A stretch of DNA of 64,000 bases from Clostridiales bacterium (GTDB lineage: Bacteria; Bacillota; Clostridia; Saccharofermentanales; Saccharofermentanaceae). Below, piece by piece: positions 27,184 to 35,995 of the stretch. The notes beneath the pieces are model-generated. The model saw only the letters and a program-made list of their open reading frames with translations, ran no database searches and had not been told where the DNA came from. The position numbers and the translations under genes are program-made. The DNA lies in the NCBI GenBank assembly GCA_017510605.1, contig JAFWMQ010000005.1, forward strand, positions 124,001 through 188,000. Reading direction: 5' to 3'. Position 1 is the stretch's first letter. Every line of letters begins with the position of its first letter.

Positions 27184-27217
27184 AGTTTATAAACTGCCTC
27201 GCGGATAAGTCTTTTTT
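27169..27217 (+). terminator. Attenuator T1 overlapping the leader ORF
   Basis: AAGAC (27169-27173) pairs with GTCTT (27209-27213) and ATCTGC (27175-27180) with GCGGAT (27201-27206), with inner hairpin AGTT-TATA-AACT (27184-27195), followed by a run of six T (27212-27217). Confidence 0.65.
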
Positions 27218-27244
27218 GTGTGTTCATTTATATTGCAATAGTTC

Positions 27245-27279
27245 AAGCCGCGGCCGCAACGACGTTGTCGCGGCTTTTG
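27245..27279 (+). terminator. Attenuator T2
   Basis: AAGCCGCG (27245-27252) pairs with CGCGGCTT (27269-27276), with inner CAACG-A-CGTTG, followed by TTTT. GCGG in the 3' part of T1 could compete for its 5' arm. Confidence 0.65.
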
Positions 27280-27296
27280 ATTTATCCGGCAGAGGA

Positions 27297-27461
27297 TTGG
27301 GGGAAACACTGATTAATCCTGACGCACGTCCTGGCGGCCGATTTCACGCCTGATGTACGGTCATAATTCTTGGAATACACTCGTATTCCTTCGGATTCTG
27401 ACCTAATCATCCGCAAAATCTGCTTGCCACGCCGCACATCACGATTCATCAGCTTTTCCCG
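27297..27461. repeat. 165-bp element with imperfect terminal inverted repeats
   Basis: The left end GGGGGAAACACTGATTAATC pairs imperfectly with the right end GATTCATCAGCTTTTCCC. A small hairpin GGAATAC-ACTC-GTATTCC lies inside at 27372-27389. It fills the space between the attenuator and the ABC-F gene. It could be a MITE-like insertion or a further part of the leader RNA. Confidence 0.45.
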
Positions 27462-27475
27462 AAAGGAGAATCATT

Positions 27476-28936
27476 ATGCCAGTGATTAACATTAACAATT
27501 TAACATTCGGATACGACGGGTCTGAGAAGACTTTATTTGATGACGTCACCATTACTTTAGATACAAGCTGGAAACTCGCTCTGGCAGGCCGCAACGGCAG
27601 GGGCAAGACGACGTTCTTTAAGCTTTTGAGAGGTGAATTGCCCTACGGCGGAACCATCACGGGCGTGCCGGAGACGATACTTTTTCCAATGTCTGAACTG
27701 CCCGAAAATGAGGACTGGAGAGTGCGCAAAGAACTTAATCTGATGGGTGCAGATCCTGATATTATGTGGCGTCCGATGGATACGCTCTCGGGCGGTGAGC
27801 GCACCAAGCTGATGCTCGCAAATCTTTTCGCATCAGACGGAATATATCCTCTTATCGACGAGCCCACAAACCATTTGGACAGGCAGGGAAGAGAGGCGGT
27901 TGCCGACTATCTGTCGACGAAGGACGGCTTCATCCTGATCTCGCACGACCGTGCGTTTTTGGACCGTTGTACTGACCACACACTGGTTATTACGAAGACC
28001 GGTCTTGAGCTCGTCAATGCAACATATTCGGTTTGGTGGGAGAATAACGAACAGCGTATGGAAAGCGAGCGCGCCAGGAACGACCAGCTCAAGAAAGAGA
28101 TGAGTTCCATCGATGCTGCGATGAAGAAAAACGCGCAATGGTCTAACAAGGCTGAAGGTTATAAGAACAGGAGCAAGGCGCCGTCGAAGGTCGCAGAAGA
28201 TCATTTCAGAAGAGCATTTGAAGCTGAGAAAGCACGTAAACTGATGTCTGCTTCGAAGAATCTCGAGAGGCGCAATGAACGCAAACTCGAAGAAAAACAG
28301 AGTCTTCTTAAAGATCTTGAACGCTCGGAAAAGCTCAAGATCACAGGCACGGAGCACCACAACAGGACCCCTGTAATTCTTAAGGATGTGACACTGCTCC
28401 GATACGGCGAGCCGGTTGTTACGGGGTTTAATCTGACTGTCGAGCGCGGCAGCAAGATATCCCTTCAAGGCAAGAACGGATGCGGCAAGAGTACTTTGAT
28501 CAAGTATCTTGCGGGGCTGGGAGATTCCGAAGGTATAACTGCCGAGGGTGATATCTATATCGCTCCGGGCTTGAAGATCTCTTACGTCGGGCAGGATACT
28601 TCATCTTTGAACGGATCGCTATACGATATTGCGGGTGAACGCGGTGCCGACAAGACAATCTTTTCGACGATCCTGATCAAGATGGGCTTTACCAAGGAGA
28701 TGCTCTACCGCGATGTCTCCGCGTTGTCTCTCGGGCAGAAAAAGTTCGTCATGATTGCGCTGTCGCTTTGCGAGCACGCCGATCTCTATCTGTGGGACGA
28801 GCCGCTAAACTACATTGACGTATATCTCAGGCAGGAGATCGAGCGTCTGGTCAAGGACAACAATGTCACGATGCTTTTCGTTGAGCACGACCGCACCTTC
28901 TCGGAGGCCGTAGCCGACAGGGAAGTAAAGATGTAA
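27476..28936 (+). CDS. ABC-F ATPase, Lsa-type ribosomal protection protein
   Basis: 486 aa, two ATP-binding domains and no membrane segments. Domain 1: Walker A GRNGRGKT, signature LSGGERTK, Walker B LIDEPTNHLD. A charged coiled linker of about 80 residues (roughly 185-290) is the antibiotic-resistance domain. Domain 2: Walker A GKNGCGKST, signature LSLGQKKF, Walker B LWDEPLNYID. The length and the asymmetric second domain fit the Lsa/Vga group, which displaces lincosamides, streptogramin A and pleuromutilins from the ribosome. The attenuator leader upstream supports a resistance role. AAAGGAG precedes the ATG. Confidence 0.9.
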   Translation: MPVININNLTFGYDGSEKTLFDDVTITLDTSWKLALAGRNGRGKTTFFKLLRGELPYGGTITGVPETILFPMSELPENEDWRVRKELNLMGADPDIMWRPMDTLSGGERTKLMLANLFASDGIYPLIDEPTNHLDRQGREAVADYLSTKDGFILISHDRAFLDRCTDHTLVITKTGLELVNATYSVWWENNEQRMESERARNDQLKKEMSSIDAAMKKNAQWSNKAEGYKNRSKAPSKVAEDHFRRAFEAEKARKLMSASKNLERRNERKLEEKQSLLKDLERSEKLKITGTEHHNRTPVILKDVTLLRYGEPVVTGFNLTVERGSKISLQGKNGCGKSTLIKYLAGLGDSEGITAEGDIYIAPGLKISYVGQDTSSLNGSLYDIAGERGADKTIFSTILIKMGFTKEMLYRDVSALSLGQKKFVMIALSLCEHADLYLWDEPLNYIDVYLRQEIERLVKDNNVTMLFVEHDRTFSEAVADREVKM

Positions 28937-28948
28937 GGAATTGCTCAG

Positions 28949-29054
28949 AATCACAGCAAAATCACAGCCCGCAATGTATTTTGCTGTGATTTTTTAATGG
29001 CTGTACCGTTTTTTCACTACAAAGTCACAGCCTGCAGTGTATTTGGCTGTGATT
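28949..29054. repeat. Two-unit palindromic repeat, 63-bp period; first unit also a terminator
   Basis: AATCACAGCAAAA (28949-28961) pairs with TTTTGCTGTGATT (28979-28991), followed by a T-tract, which would terminate the ABC-F transcript. A 31-nt unit at 28961-28991 is repeated at 29024-29054 with five changes; both copies are hairpins with CACAGC/GCTGTG stems. Confidence 0.7.
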
Positions 29055-29055
29055 A

Positions 29056-29571
29056 TTACAAAAGGGACGCCTCTTTCCTCCTAATATCCATAAAGATATC
29101 CACTTTATTCCGGTGGTATTCTTTGAAGCCGCATTTCTCGTAGACGTGGAGTGCGCGCGGATTGTCAACAAACACGGTAATGCGGATGCGGTCAAGACCA
29201 AGATCTTTAAAGCCGTAATCGATCATGCGGAGGAGCGCTTCTTTGCCGTAGCCCTTGTCCTGCATTGAATATGTGATGACGATGCCCCATTCGGCATCGT
29301 TGTCCTTAAGGTCGAAAAACTCGGTGTTGCCGATAAACTTACCTGAGGTTTTCTCGATCATCGAAAACATGACCGCATTATTATCGATCTTGTCCCGCAT
29401 GTAAGCGCGCTCTTCCTCTTCGGTGTACGGCGTTAGCCTGTCGCTGATGAAGCGGGCCACGTGTTCTATGTCATTGACCATCTCAAGATAGTCAGGCACA
29501 AGCTCCATCGCAGGCTTAATAAAATCGATCCGTTCTGATTCGAAGACTTTCTCCGTCAAAGCTGTTACCAC
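29056..29571 (-). CDS. GNAT-family N-acetyltransferase, RimJ/RimL type
   Basis: 171 aa. Acetyltransf_3 pattern: FIGNTEFFDLKDNDAEWGIVITYSMQDKGYGKEALLRMIDYGFKDLGLDRIRITVFVDNPRALHVYEKCGFKE, with the acetyl-CoA loop in QDKGYGKEA. The start is GTG at 29571, overlapping the upstream lipoprotein gene by seven nucleotides. The target protein or metabolite is unknown. Confidence 0.88.
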   Translation of the reverse strand: MVTALTEKVFESERIDFIKPAMELVPDYLEMVNDIEHVARFISDRLTPYTEEEERAYMRDKIDNNAVMFSMIEKTSGKFIGNTEFFDLKDNDAEWGIVITYSMQDKGYGKEALLRMIDYGFKDLGLDRIRITVFVDNPRALHVYEKCGFKEYHRNKVDIFMDIRRKEASLL

Positions 29572-30059
29572 CCGTAACTGAAGTTATGGTCTTCCATTCC
29601 CGGAAAATACTTCTCGATCCTGTCCCAAAAGTCCTTATTAGAATCTTCAAGATAATCATTTTTTATATTGTCGAAACGGTTTTCCTTCTCATCGAAAGGC
29701 ACGTCAGAGAGTTCGAGTGACGTGCAGTCGTAGATCAGATAATTTCCGTCAGAAAGAGTCAGCTCTATGCCATACCTGCCCTTGTAAAAATAATCAGCAT
29801 GACCGATATGGGTTTTCAGCGGGGTGGAGTCGATCTCTTCTATAAGGTCATCGAGCTGGTCCGGTGAGACCTCCTGAATATAGTAATCTCCTTCTTCATC
29901 TTTATTGGTTTCTGAAAAGACACGCGCAGATACGACCTTGGCATTCTCGTCGAAATAGGTCGTGAGTTTTTTCCTTGTCTTTGATGGCGCGAGAAGAAAA
30001 CATCCGCTCAATGAAAGTGCCAGCATTATCGTCAAAACTATCGCAGAAATCCGTCTCAT
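29565..30059 (-). CDS. Small hypothetical lipoprotein
   Basis: 164 aa with a short signal peptide ending in lipobox LSGC (Cys19). The mature part is acidic, with no family I recognise. AAAGGAAAATAGGAT precedes the ATG, and a TATAAT lies about 40 nt upstream on the minus strand. It shares a transcript with the acetyltransferase gene downstream. Confidence 0.8.
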   Translation of the reverse strand: MRRISAIVLTIMLALSLSGCFLLAPSKTRKKLTTYFDENAKVVSARVFSETNKDEEGDYYIQEVSPDQLDDLIEEIDSTPLKTHIGHADYFYKGRYGIELTLSDGNYLIYDCTSLELSDVPFDEKENRFDNIKNDYLEDSNKDFWDRIEKYFPGMEDHNFSYGW

Positions 30060-30229
30060 ATCCTATTTTCCTTTATTTCCAGATTACGAAAATGATTATA
30101 CATTATGTTGGCTTTGAAATCATTTTGTTCTTATTGTTTATAAACCTTTAATATCGTTGTGATGAGTGCTTAACATATTGTTTTTTATAATAATGATAAA
30201 GTAAGAATTCTGTGCTGAGGTTTGTCTTA

Positions 30230-32515
30230 ATGGCTTCGCGGTATATCTATGTTGGCATATTTGCATTGTTGATACTCTTGTTGATAACGTGTGCCGTTAA
30301 TTCAAGACGTCATTACAAGGACCTCGGAAAAACGGTATCCTGGCTTGACATAGCTTTGATTTATCCGATCTTGGGCAATGCCATAATTATCATAGCTACC
30401 CGTAAATGGTTAGCTCTTATCGGCTGCTACATTTACCATATCGGAATGGATTTTGTCATATTTGAACTCATGAAGTTCACGGAAGCATACTGCAATGGAG
30501 CAGGCAAAAAGAGGAAGGCTCCGAAATGGATCAAATGGGTCCTCCTCGCAGATGCCGTGCAACTCCTGGCAAACCTTTTCACAAAACATGCTTTTGATAT
30601 CGAATGGATCGTTCAAAAGGGACAGATCTATTATATTCTGAAGCCTTTGGCAGGACAGTATATTCACAGGCTGGTTGTTTACGGAGTTTTCATTGCTATC
30701 ATCCTGGGCTTATTGATAATGACGATCCGCGCATCACGTCTCTACAGGGAAAGGTATTACATCATTCTGGCTGCCATGAGCGCGGCCGGTATCTGGGAAT
30801 CATACTACATATTCTCCAAAAATCCGATCGACCACTCAATGATAGGTTTTGGAATATTCGGTGTTATTGCTTATTATTTCGCCATCCACTACAGACCTTT
30901 GAGACTCATTGATAAGATGCTCTCCGGTATCGTCTCGAACGGTTCGGATGCCTGCTTTATCTTCTCGCCAAGGGGAAGATGTGTCTGGGTTAATAAAGCG
31001 GCATGCATCCTTGTAGGCATCTACGAAGAAAACAGTGAGAAAGCCCCGGAAGCTCTGGAGTATCTGTTTAACATAAAACTTCACAGGGGAAACTGGTCGG
31101 AACAGCACAGTACAGGTTCCGGCGAGAGCCTTAAATACTATCTTTTTGAGAACCGTGACGTTCTTAATGAGAAAGGTAATATCAACGGTTATTATCTGAA
31201 GGTCAGTGATAACACAAAAGAGCAGCTCAAGATCAGAAAAGAACTTTATGAAGCTACTCATGACAGACTCACCGGAATCTATACGCAGGATCATCTGTTC
31301 AAGCTGATCAGGCAGACAATAGATGTTCACAATGATACGGATTATATGGTTCTTTATGCGAACATCAAGAACTTCAAAGTCGTTAATGATATTTTCGGTA
31401 ATGATTTCGGAGATTATGCGATCAGATGTTTTGCGGAAAAGATAAAGAAGCAGTTTACCTCAAGATGCGTCTACGGACGACTCGGCGGTGCTAACTTCGG
31501 TTTCCTTGTTCCCAAAGATGAGTTTGATGCAGATAAGATCGAGAATGCCCTTACTCTGATCAATGTCAAGCGCGGTTCCATCAAGTATCCTATACAATCC
31601 CAGATCGGTGTTTACGAGGTCAACAGGAAAGAGCCGGATGTACCGACAATGTTTGCCGATGCCCGTATTGCTCTTACTTCGATCGAAAAAGATGATTCCG
31701 CCCGTATGTCTTTTTACGATGATAAGTTAAGAAATGAGATCTTATGGAACCAGGAGATCACGACACAGATCGCTGATGCCATTAGGAACCGCGACATAAG
31801 ACCTTATCTCCAGCCGATAGCTGACAGGGAGGGAAACATAGTAGGATGCGAAGCGCTTGTCCGTTGGATTCACAAAGAACACGGTTTCCTTGCACCTTTT
31901 AAATTCATTCCTTCACTCGAGAAAAACGGAATGATAGCCGAAGTGGACAAATACATGTGGCGTTGTGCATGCGAGATTCTCGCTGATTGGAAGAAGCGCG
32001 GCTGGGATCTGTTCGTTTCCGTAAACATCTCACCGAAGGATTTTTACTATCTGGACGTTCCCAAGTTCATCAAGTCTCTGGTCGAAGAGTATGATGTTGA
32101 TCCGAAGAAACTGCGTGTTGAGATTACTGAGACTGTCATGGTAACGGATTCCGATAAGGTTGTTTCGATCATGGAAGAGTTCCGCAGTTATGGCTTTATC
32201 GTCGAGATGGATGACTTCGGAAGCGGTTATTCTTCGCTCAATATGCTTAAGTCTCTTCCTGTTGACGTACTTAAGATCGATATGAACTTCCTCGGAAAGA
32301 CAGATGACGAGCAGAAGGCGGATACTATTGTTAAGAACGTTATCAATCTTGCCATGGAGCTTGGAATGACGGCTCTTACTGAAGGTGTTGAGTCAATAGA
32401 CCAGTTCGATATTCTTTCAAGTATGGGATGCAGCTTATTCCAGGGATATTATTTCAGTAAACCTATCCCGTTGGAGGATTTTGATAATTTGGTGATAGTT
32501 AAGCGAAAGTATTAA
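30230..32515 (+). CDS. Membrane GGDEF-EAL protein, probable c-di-GMP phosphodiesterase
   Basis: 761 aa. An N-terminal 7TM module covers about residues 1-220, then a PAS-like segment, a GGDEF domain and an EAL domain. The GGDEF site is degenerate (G-G-A-N-F, residues 419-423), so cyclase activity is unlikely. The EAL domain keeps E-A-L (541-543), VEITET, MDDFGSGYSS and the terminal GVESIDQ, so it should hydrolyse c-di-GMP. I chose ATG at 30230 (GAGG nine nucleotides before) over the GTG six codons upstream, which has no ribosome site. Confidence 0.92.
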   Translation: MASRYIYVGIFALLILLLITCAVNSRRHYKDLGKTVSWLDIALIYPILGNAIIIIATRKWLALIGCYIYHIGMDFVIFELMKFTEAYCNGAGKKRKAPKWIKWVLLADAVQLLANLFTKHAFDIEWIVQKGQIYYILKPLAGQYIHRLVVYGVFIAIILGLLIMTIRASRLYRERYYIILAAMSAAGIWESYYIFSKNPIDHSMIGFGIFGVIAYYFAIHYRPLRLIDKMLSGIVSNGSDACFIFSPRGRCVWVNKAACILVGIYEENSEKAPEALEYLFNIKLHRGNWSEQHSTGSGESLKYYLFENRDVLNEKGNINGYYLKVSDNTKEQLKIRKELYEATHDRLTGIYTQDHLFKLIRQTIDVHNDTDYMVLYANIKNFKVVNDIFGNDFGDYAIRCFAEKIKKQFTSRCVYGRLGGANFGFLVPKDEFDADKIENALTLINVKRGSIKYPIQSQIGVYEVNRKEPDVPTMFADARIALTSIEKDDSARMSFYDDKLRNEILWNQEITTQIADAIRNRDIRPYLQPIADREGNIVGCEALVRWIHKEHGFLAPFKFIPSLEKNGMIAEVDKYMWRCACEILADWKKRGWDLFVSVNISPKDFYYLDVPKFIKSLVEEYDVDPKKLRVEITETVMVTDSDKVVSIMEEFRSYGFIVEMDDFGSGYSSLNMLKSLPVDVLKIDMNFLGKTDDEQKADTIVKNVINLAMELGMTALTEGVESIDQFDILSSMGCSLFQGYYFSKPIPLEDFDNLVIVKRKY

Positions 32516-32564
32516 TTATCGTAAAGTGCTATAATGATCCGGGAATAAAAGGGGGTAAGATCAT

Positions 32565-33317
32565 ATGGCATTTGCCGGAATGTTTATCGCTGCGATCTTT
32601 ATTGTAATCGCAATCATTGTTTTCATCATTGCACTTATCGAACTCATCGTCGGAATCGTTCTCATGTGTAAAAAGAAGAAGGTTCCGGCGATCATATTTT
32701 TCGTGCTTGCCGCGATACCTGTCATCATAACTGTCATAGTCGTGAGTGTGTATAGCTACAAACAGAACAATCCGCAGTTTGAGACCTATGACGGCGGTAC
32801 AGTCACCCTTCACATGAGAGATGTAAATAAGATGAAGGATCTTCTCAGGGCAAAAGACATGGACGGTCTCGACAAACTGCTCGATAAGCACCCGGAACTC
32901 ATTTACTATCAGGATATTAACAGAAGGACTCTTCTTGAATTCGGGTTAGAAAGCTGCAGTGTCGAAGTTATGGAGATTGCTTATGATCACGGCGCGAGAT
33001 TCGATGAGCCGGTTGTTTTCGACAGGCTGATATATGATTATTCGCTTCAAATATTTGCCAATGATAATTATTGGTGTTTTCTGTACAGCTACGGTGATGA
33101 TTTTGAGCCATGGCTTAACAAAGGCGAGACTACCGATGAAGTGATCGATGCTCTCAAGTTTGCTGTTGAACATGGCGCCAAAGCAGATTGGGTTATGTCC
33201 GGAGACTGGACTCTTTCCGAAATGGTCCGTGAGTGGGCAAAAAGTGACGGGAATTATACATCTAAAGATAAAGAACTTGTGCGGTACGCAAATTCAGTTT
33301 CATATAACACTATCTGA
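32565..33317 (+). CDS. Hypothetical membrane protein with ankyrin-like region
   Basis: 250 aa. Two hydrophobic helices fill residues 4-33 and 42-64, with a KKKK turn between them. The rest looks like degenerate ankyrin repeats (AKDMDGLDKLLDKHPELIYYQDINRRTLLEFGLESCSVEVMEIAYDHGARFDEP). AAGGGGG precedes the ATG and TATAAT lies at about 32533. It may be a membrane-anchored protein-interaction module. It overlaps the end of the convergent ACT gene by eight nucleotides. Confidence 0.75.
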   Translation: MAFAGMFIAAIFIVIAIIVFIIALIELIVGIVLMCKKKKVPAIIFFVLAAIPVIITVIVVSVYSYKQNNPQFETYDGGTVTLHMRDVNKMKDLLRAKDMDGLDKLLDKHPELIYYQDINRRTLLEFGLESCSVEVMEIAYDHGARFDEPVVFDRLIYDYSLQIFANDNYWCFLYSYGDDFEPWLNKGETTDEVIDALKFAVEHGAKADWVMSGDWTLSEMVREWAKSDGNYTSKDKELVRYANSVSYNTI

Positions 33318-33699
33318 TGTCAGTAATGCTCCGGGATCCAATCGTATATCCTTCTTTTTCCAAAGCGGAAAGAGCCTTATCAAAGTTCTCTTCTTTTACG
33401 AAAATATAGTCGGTGTTATATGTCGATACGGCGAAAATACCGATCTTGTTCTCTGCGAGAATGGCAGAGATTTTTGACAAAATTCCTATCAGCGAGAAAT
33501 CCAGAACACCCTCGATCCTGAAGCCCTTCCATCCGTCATCTCTTATGAGGGTATTGTCAGGAATATCTGAGGATTTGCAGAGAAGAGAGATCTCTTCGTC
33601 TGTTTTTGCGGTAAAGCAAAACTCTTTATCCCGCGGGAGATCTCCGGCGGATTCAAGTTTACAAACCGTGAACTGATATGGCAATGGATTTATGGTCAT
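33310..33699 (-). CDS. ACT-domain protein (COG3603-like)
   Basis: 129 aa with two ACT-like halves. The second is typical: FRIEGVLDFSLIGILSKISAILAENKIGIFAVSTYNTDYIFVKEENFDKALSALEKEGY. Such stand-alone ACT proteins bind amino acids and act as sensors; the partner is unknown. There is no Shine-Dalgarno sequence. Extended -10 TGATATAAT lies six nucleotides before the ATG, so the mRNA is probably leaderless. Confidence 0.85.
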   Translation of the reverse strand: MTINPLPYQFTVCKLESAGDLPRDKEFCFTAKTDEEISLLCKSSDIPDNTLIRDDGWKGFRIEGVLDFSLIGILSKISAILAENKIGIFAVSTYNTDYIFVKEENFDKALSALEKEGYTIGSRSITDIR

Positions 33700-33705
33700 A
33701 TGTCC

Positions 33706-33711
33706 ATTATA
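33706..33711 (-). promoter_or_regulatory. -10 box of a probable leaderless mRNA (ACT gene)
   Basis: TATAAT with an extended TG element, six nucleotides before ATG at 33699. No -35 consensus is visible. Confidence 0.6.
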
Positions 33712-33783
33712 TCAGAGGTTTAACTTTTTTATTCTGATGGTATAATGTCCTATTGTTTAGAGAAGGAAAGGGTAGAATTTTTA

Positions 33784-34818
33784 ATGCAGAAGCTTTTATC
33801 GGTGGCAATTCCCTGCTATAACTCGCAGGATTATGTTAACAGAGCTATTGAAAGCATCCTGCCTGGTGAGGATAGAGTGGAGATCATCGTTGTTGACGAT
33901 GGTTCTACTGATAATACAGCAGGGGTCGCCGAAGAATACGTTAAGAAACATCCCGATATCGTCCGTCTTGTCAGGAAAGAGAACGGCGGTCACGGCGATG
34001 CTGTTATGACCGGTCTTATGAATGCTTCGGGCCTGTATTTCAGGGTGGTTGATTCCGATGACTGGCTGGATAAGGATTCACTTCTTAAACTTTTGGATGT
34101 CCTCGAAGAGATGAGAGATCCGGAGAAGGCTGCAGATCTCGTAATCACCAATTATGTATATGAGAGAGTCAAAGAAGGTCGCACACGCCCGATGAATTAC
34201 CGCAAGTCGATCCCTTCGGGAAGACTTTTCGGATGGGAAGAGGTCGGCAAGTGGCAGGCAGGTTCATATCTCATAATGCACTCGGCAACTTACCGCACGG
34301 AGCTTGCCCGTAACAGCGGCATGAAGCTTCCCAAGCACACTTTCTATGTGGACCATCTTTTCGTAAGCTATCCGATGCTGAAGGTTGAGAAGATGTACTA
34401 TCTTGATGTTGACCTCTACAGGTATTTTATCGGCCGCGAAGACCAGTCAGTCAATGAGAAGGTCATGCTCAGCCGTATGGACCAGCAGCTCAAGGTCAAC
34501 CGTATCATGCTCTATGAACTTGATGTTGATTCAATAACCAACAAAGCGCAAAAAGAATATCTTTACTATTACACTGAGATCGTTACCCAGGCGAGTGTCT
34601 CATTCCTCCTGCGTCTCGGCACAAAGAAAGATGAGGAGCTCATGCAGTCCCTCCTTGACGAGATCCAGGAAAAGAGACCTGAATATTACGAATGGCTCCT
34701 TCAGAAACCCTTCTACCGCCACACTGTCGGTCCTATCCGTAAGCTTCCCCATTGGTTTGCTTACCCTCTGTACCGTACCTGCTATCTTATTGCCAGAAAA
34801 GTATTCGGATTTAACTGA
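33784..34818 (+). CDS. Family 2 glycosyltransferase
   Basis: 344 aa. A GT-A domain at the N-terminus: LSVAIPCYNSQDYVNRAIES, IIVVDDGSTDNTAGVAEEY and the DxD-like VVDSDDWLD. I chose ATG at 33784 (after AAGGAAAGGG); the upstream in-frame ATG at 33745 overlaps the end of the -10 box TATAAT and cannot be used. The C-terminal 130 residues are helical. It probably adds sugar to a cell-surface polymer or lipid, fitting the convergent flippase-like gene. Confidence 0.9.
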   Translation: MQKLLSVAIPCYNSQDYVNRAIESILPGEDRVEIIVVDDGSTDNTAGVAEEYVKKHPDIVRLVRKENGGHGDAVMTGLMNASGLYFRVVDSDDWLDKDSLLKLLDVLEEMRDPEKAADLVITNYVYERVKEGRTRPMNYRKSIPSGRLFGWEEVGKWQAGSYLIMHSATYRTELARNSGMKLPKHTFYVDHLFVSYPMLKVEKMYYLDVDLYRYFIGREDQSVNEKVMLSRMDQQLKVNRIMLYELDVDSITNKAQKEYLYYYTEIVTQASVSFLLRLGTKKDEELMQSLLDEIQEKRPEYYEWLLQKPFYRHTVGPIRKLPHWFAYPLYRTCYLIARKVFGFN

Positions 34819-34820
34819 TA

Positions 34821-35843
34821 TTAAGCAGTTTCTTTCTTGCGGATCAATGAAAGAAAAACAAGTCCCAGCCCGCTTGCAACCAGTGGCAGGACAAATGCGC
34901 AGAAACGCGACAAAAGCATGACGCTCCCTAATAATTCCTTTGGAATAAGATCAGAATAGAACAACGCATATCCGTATTCCGTGACGCCTGCGGCCCCCGG
35001 AAGAGGAAGCGAAGATACTGATATAAACAGGGATGACTGGGTCCTTAATACCGTAAACCAGTCAAGCCCGGAACATCCGATTGCGCGTGCACAGAAAAAT
35101 GTGACCGAATGGAAAAGGATCAGCTGAACAAGAGACACCAGTAACATCTTAAGAAATACTGACTTATTCATTCTTAATAAAGCTGCGGCTCTTCTGTATG
35201 AAGCAAATGATCTTAGGAATTTGAACTTACCGCCCGGCTTTAGACCCCTGAACTTCAGAAATCTCAGACCTATCTCAGCGAAAAATCCCGCTATTCTCCT
35301 TGTAAAGAGCACGCAGAACAGTCCGATGATTATTACGATATTCAGAGCGAACCCGATAGGGAAGACGTATGCGAACCTGCCATGGAGCTTGAATATATCC
35401 CCGCGCGAAAATATCACCCCGACGATCCCGAGAAAAACGGCAGCGCACTGGAAACTCAAAAGCGCGCATAAAAGCGTAAATGCGCTGTGCGAGACTTTGA
35501 GCTTATCCTTTGCCATAAAGTAGAGCTGTCCCGGCTGGCCGCCTGTCGAAGAAGGTGTTATCGAACTGAAGAAATAACCGGCGAAAGAATACTTCATCAT
35601 CTGCGGGAATGTGATCTCATATCCGGCGAGTAGTAAGCATCTGCTGATGTTGATTCCGTCCGCGACCGCATAAAGTGCCATTGCGCAGACAGCGAGCAGG
35701 ACCCATCCGATATTTGCACTCTTAAGAGTGCCTATAATATCCTGACCGTTAAGTTCCTTATATATGACATAGACTGTCGCACCACATAAAAGCAGAAGAA
35801 ATAATGCGCCCAGCCAAAGAGATTTTCTCTTCAAAAGCTTCAT
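34821..35843 (-). CDS. LPG-synthase TM-region/flippase-like membrane protein (YbhN/UPF0104)
   Basis: 340 aa, about eight membrane helices. Signature stretches are FFSSITPSSTGGQPGQLYFMAKD (near residue 92) and SLPLPGAAGVTEYGYALFY (near residue 275), as in the lysylphosphatidylglycerol synthase transmembrane family without the synthase domain. AAGGAACGG precedes the ATG. It ends two nucleotides from the convergent glycosyltransferase; a role in lipid or glycolipid translocation is likely but unproven. Confidence 0.88.
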   Translation of the reverse strand: MKLLKRKSLWLGALFLLLLCGATVYVIYKELNGQDIIGTLKSANIGWVLLAVCAMALYAVADGINISRCLLLAGYEITFPQMMKYSFAGYFFSSITPSSTGGQPGQLYFMAKDKLKVSHSAFTLLCALLSFQCAAVFLGIVGVIFSRGDIFKLHGRFAYVFPIGFALNIVIIIGLFCVLFTRRIAGFFAEIGLRFLKFRGLKPGGKFKFLRSFASYRRAAALLRMNKSVFLKMLLVSLVQLILFHSVTFFCARAIGCSGLDWFTVLRTQSSLFISVSSLPLPGAAGVTEYGYALFYSDLIPKELLGSVMLLSRFCAFVLPLVASGLGLVFLSLIRKKETA

Positions 35844-35961
35844 ATAAATCTATCCGTTCCTTATATATTCAGCGTGGTTATTTTAGGGCAAACCTGAGAA
35901 GTTTTCAATCTTGGCGGGCGGTCTTGCGGAGATTTCACTTAAAAAAACCTCTTTTGTCATA

Positions 35962-35967
35962 TATAAT
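35962..35967 (+). promoter_or_regulatory. -10 box of lipoprotein gene
   Basis: TATAAT 28 nt before the ATG at 35996; AGGGAG lies between them. The -35 box is weak. Confidence 0.5.
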
Positions 35968-35995
35968 AGGGCGAATCAAAAATGAGGGAGAAAGT

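Noticed and set aside
35804-35995. 64-codon upstream extension of the lipoprotein at 35996
   Set aside because: It runs through the -10 box and into the divergent flippase gene, and would bury the signal peptide inside the protein.
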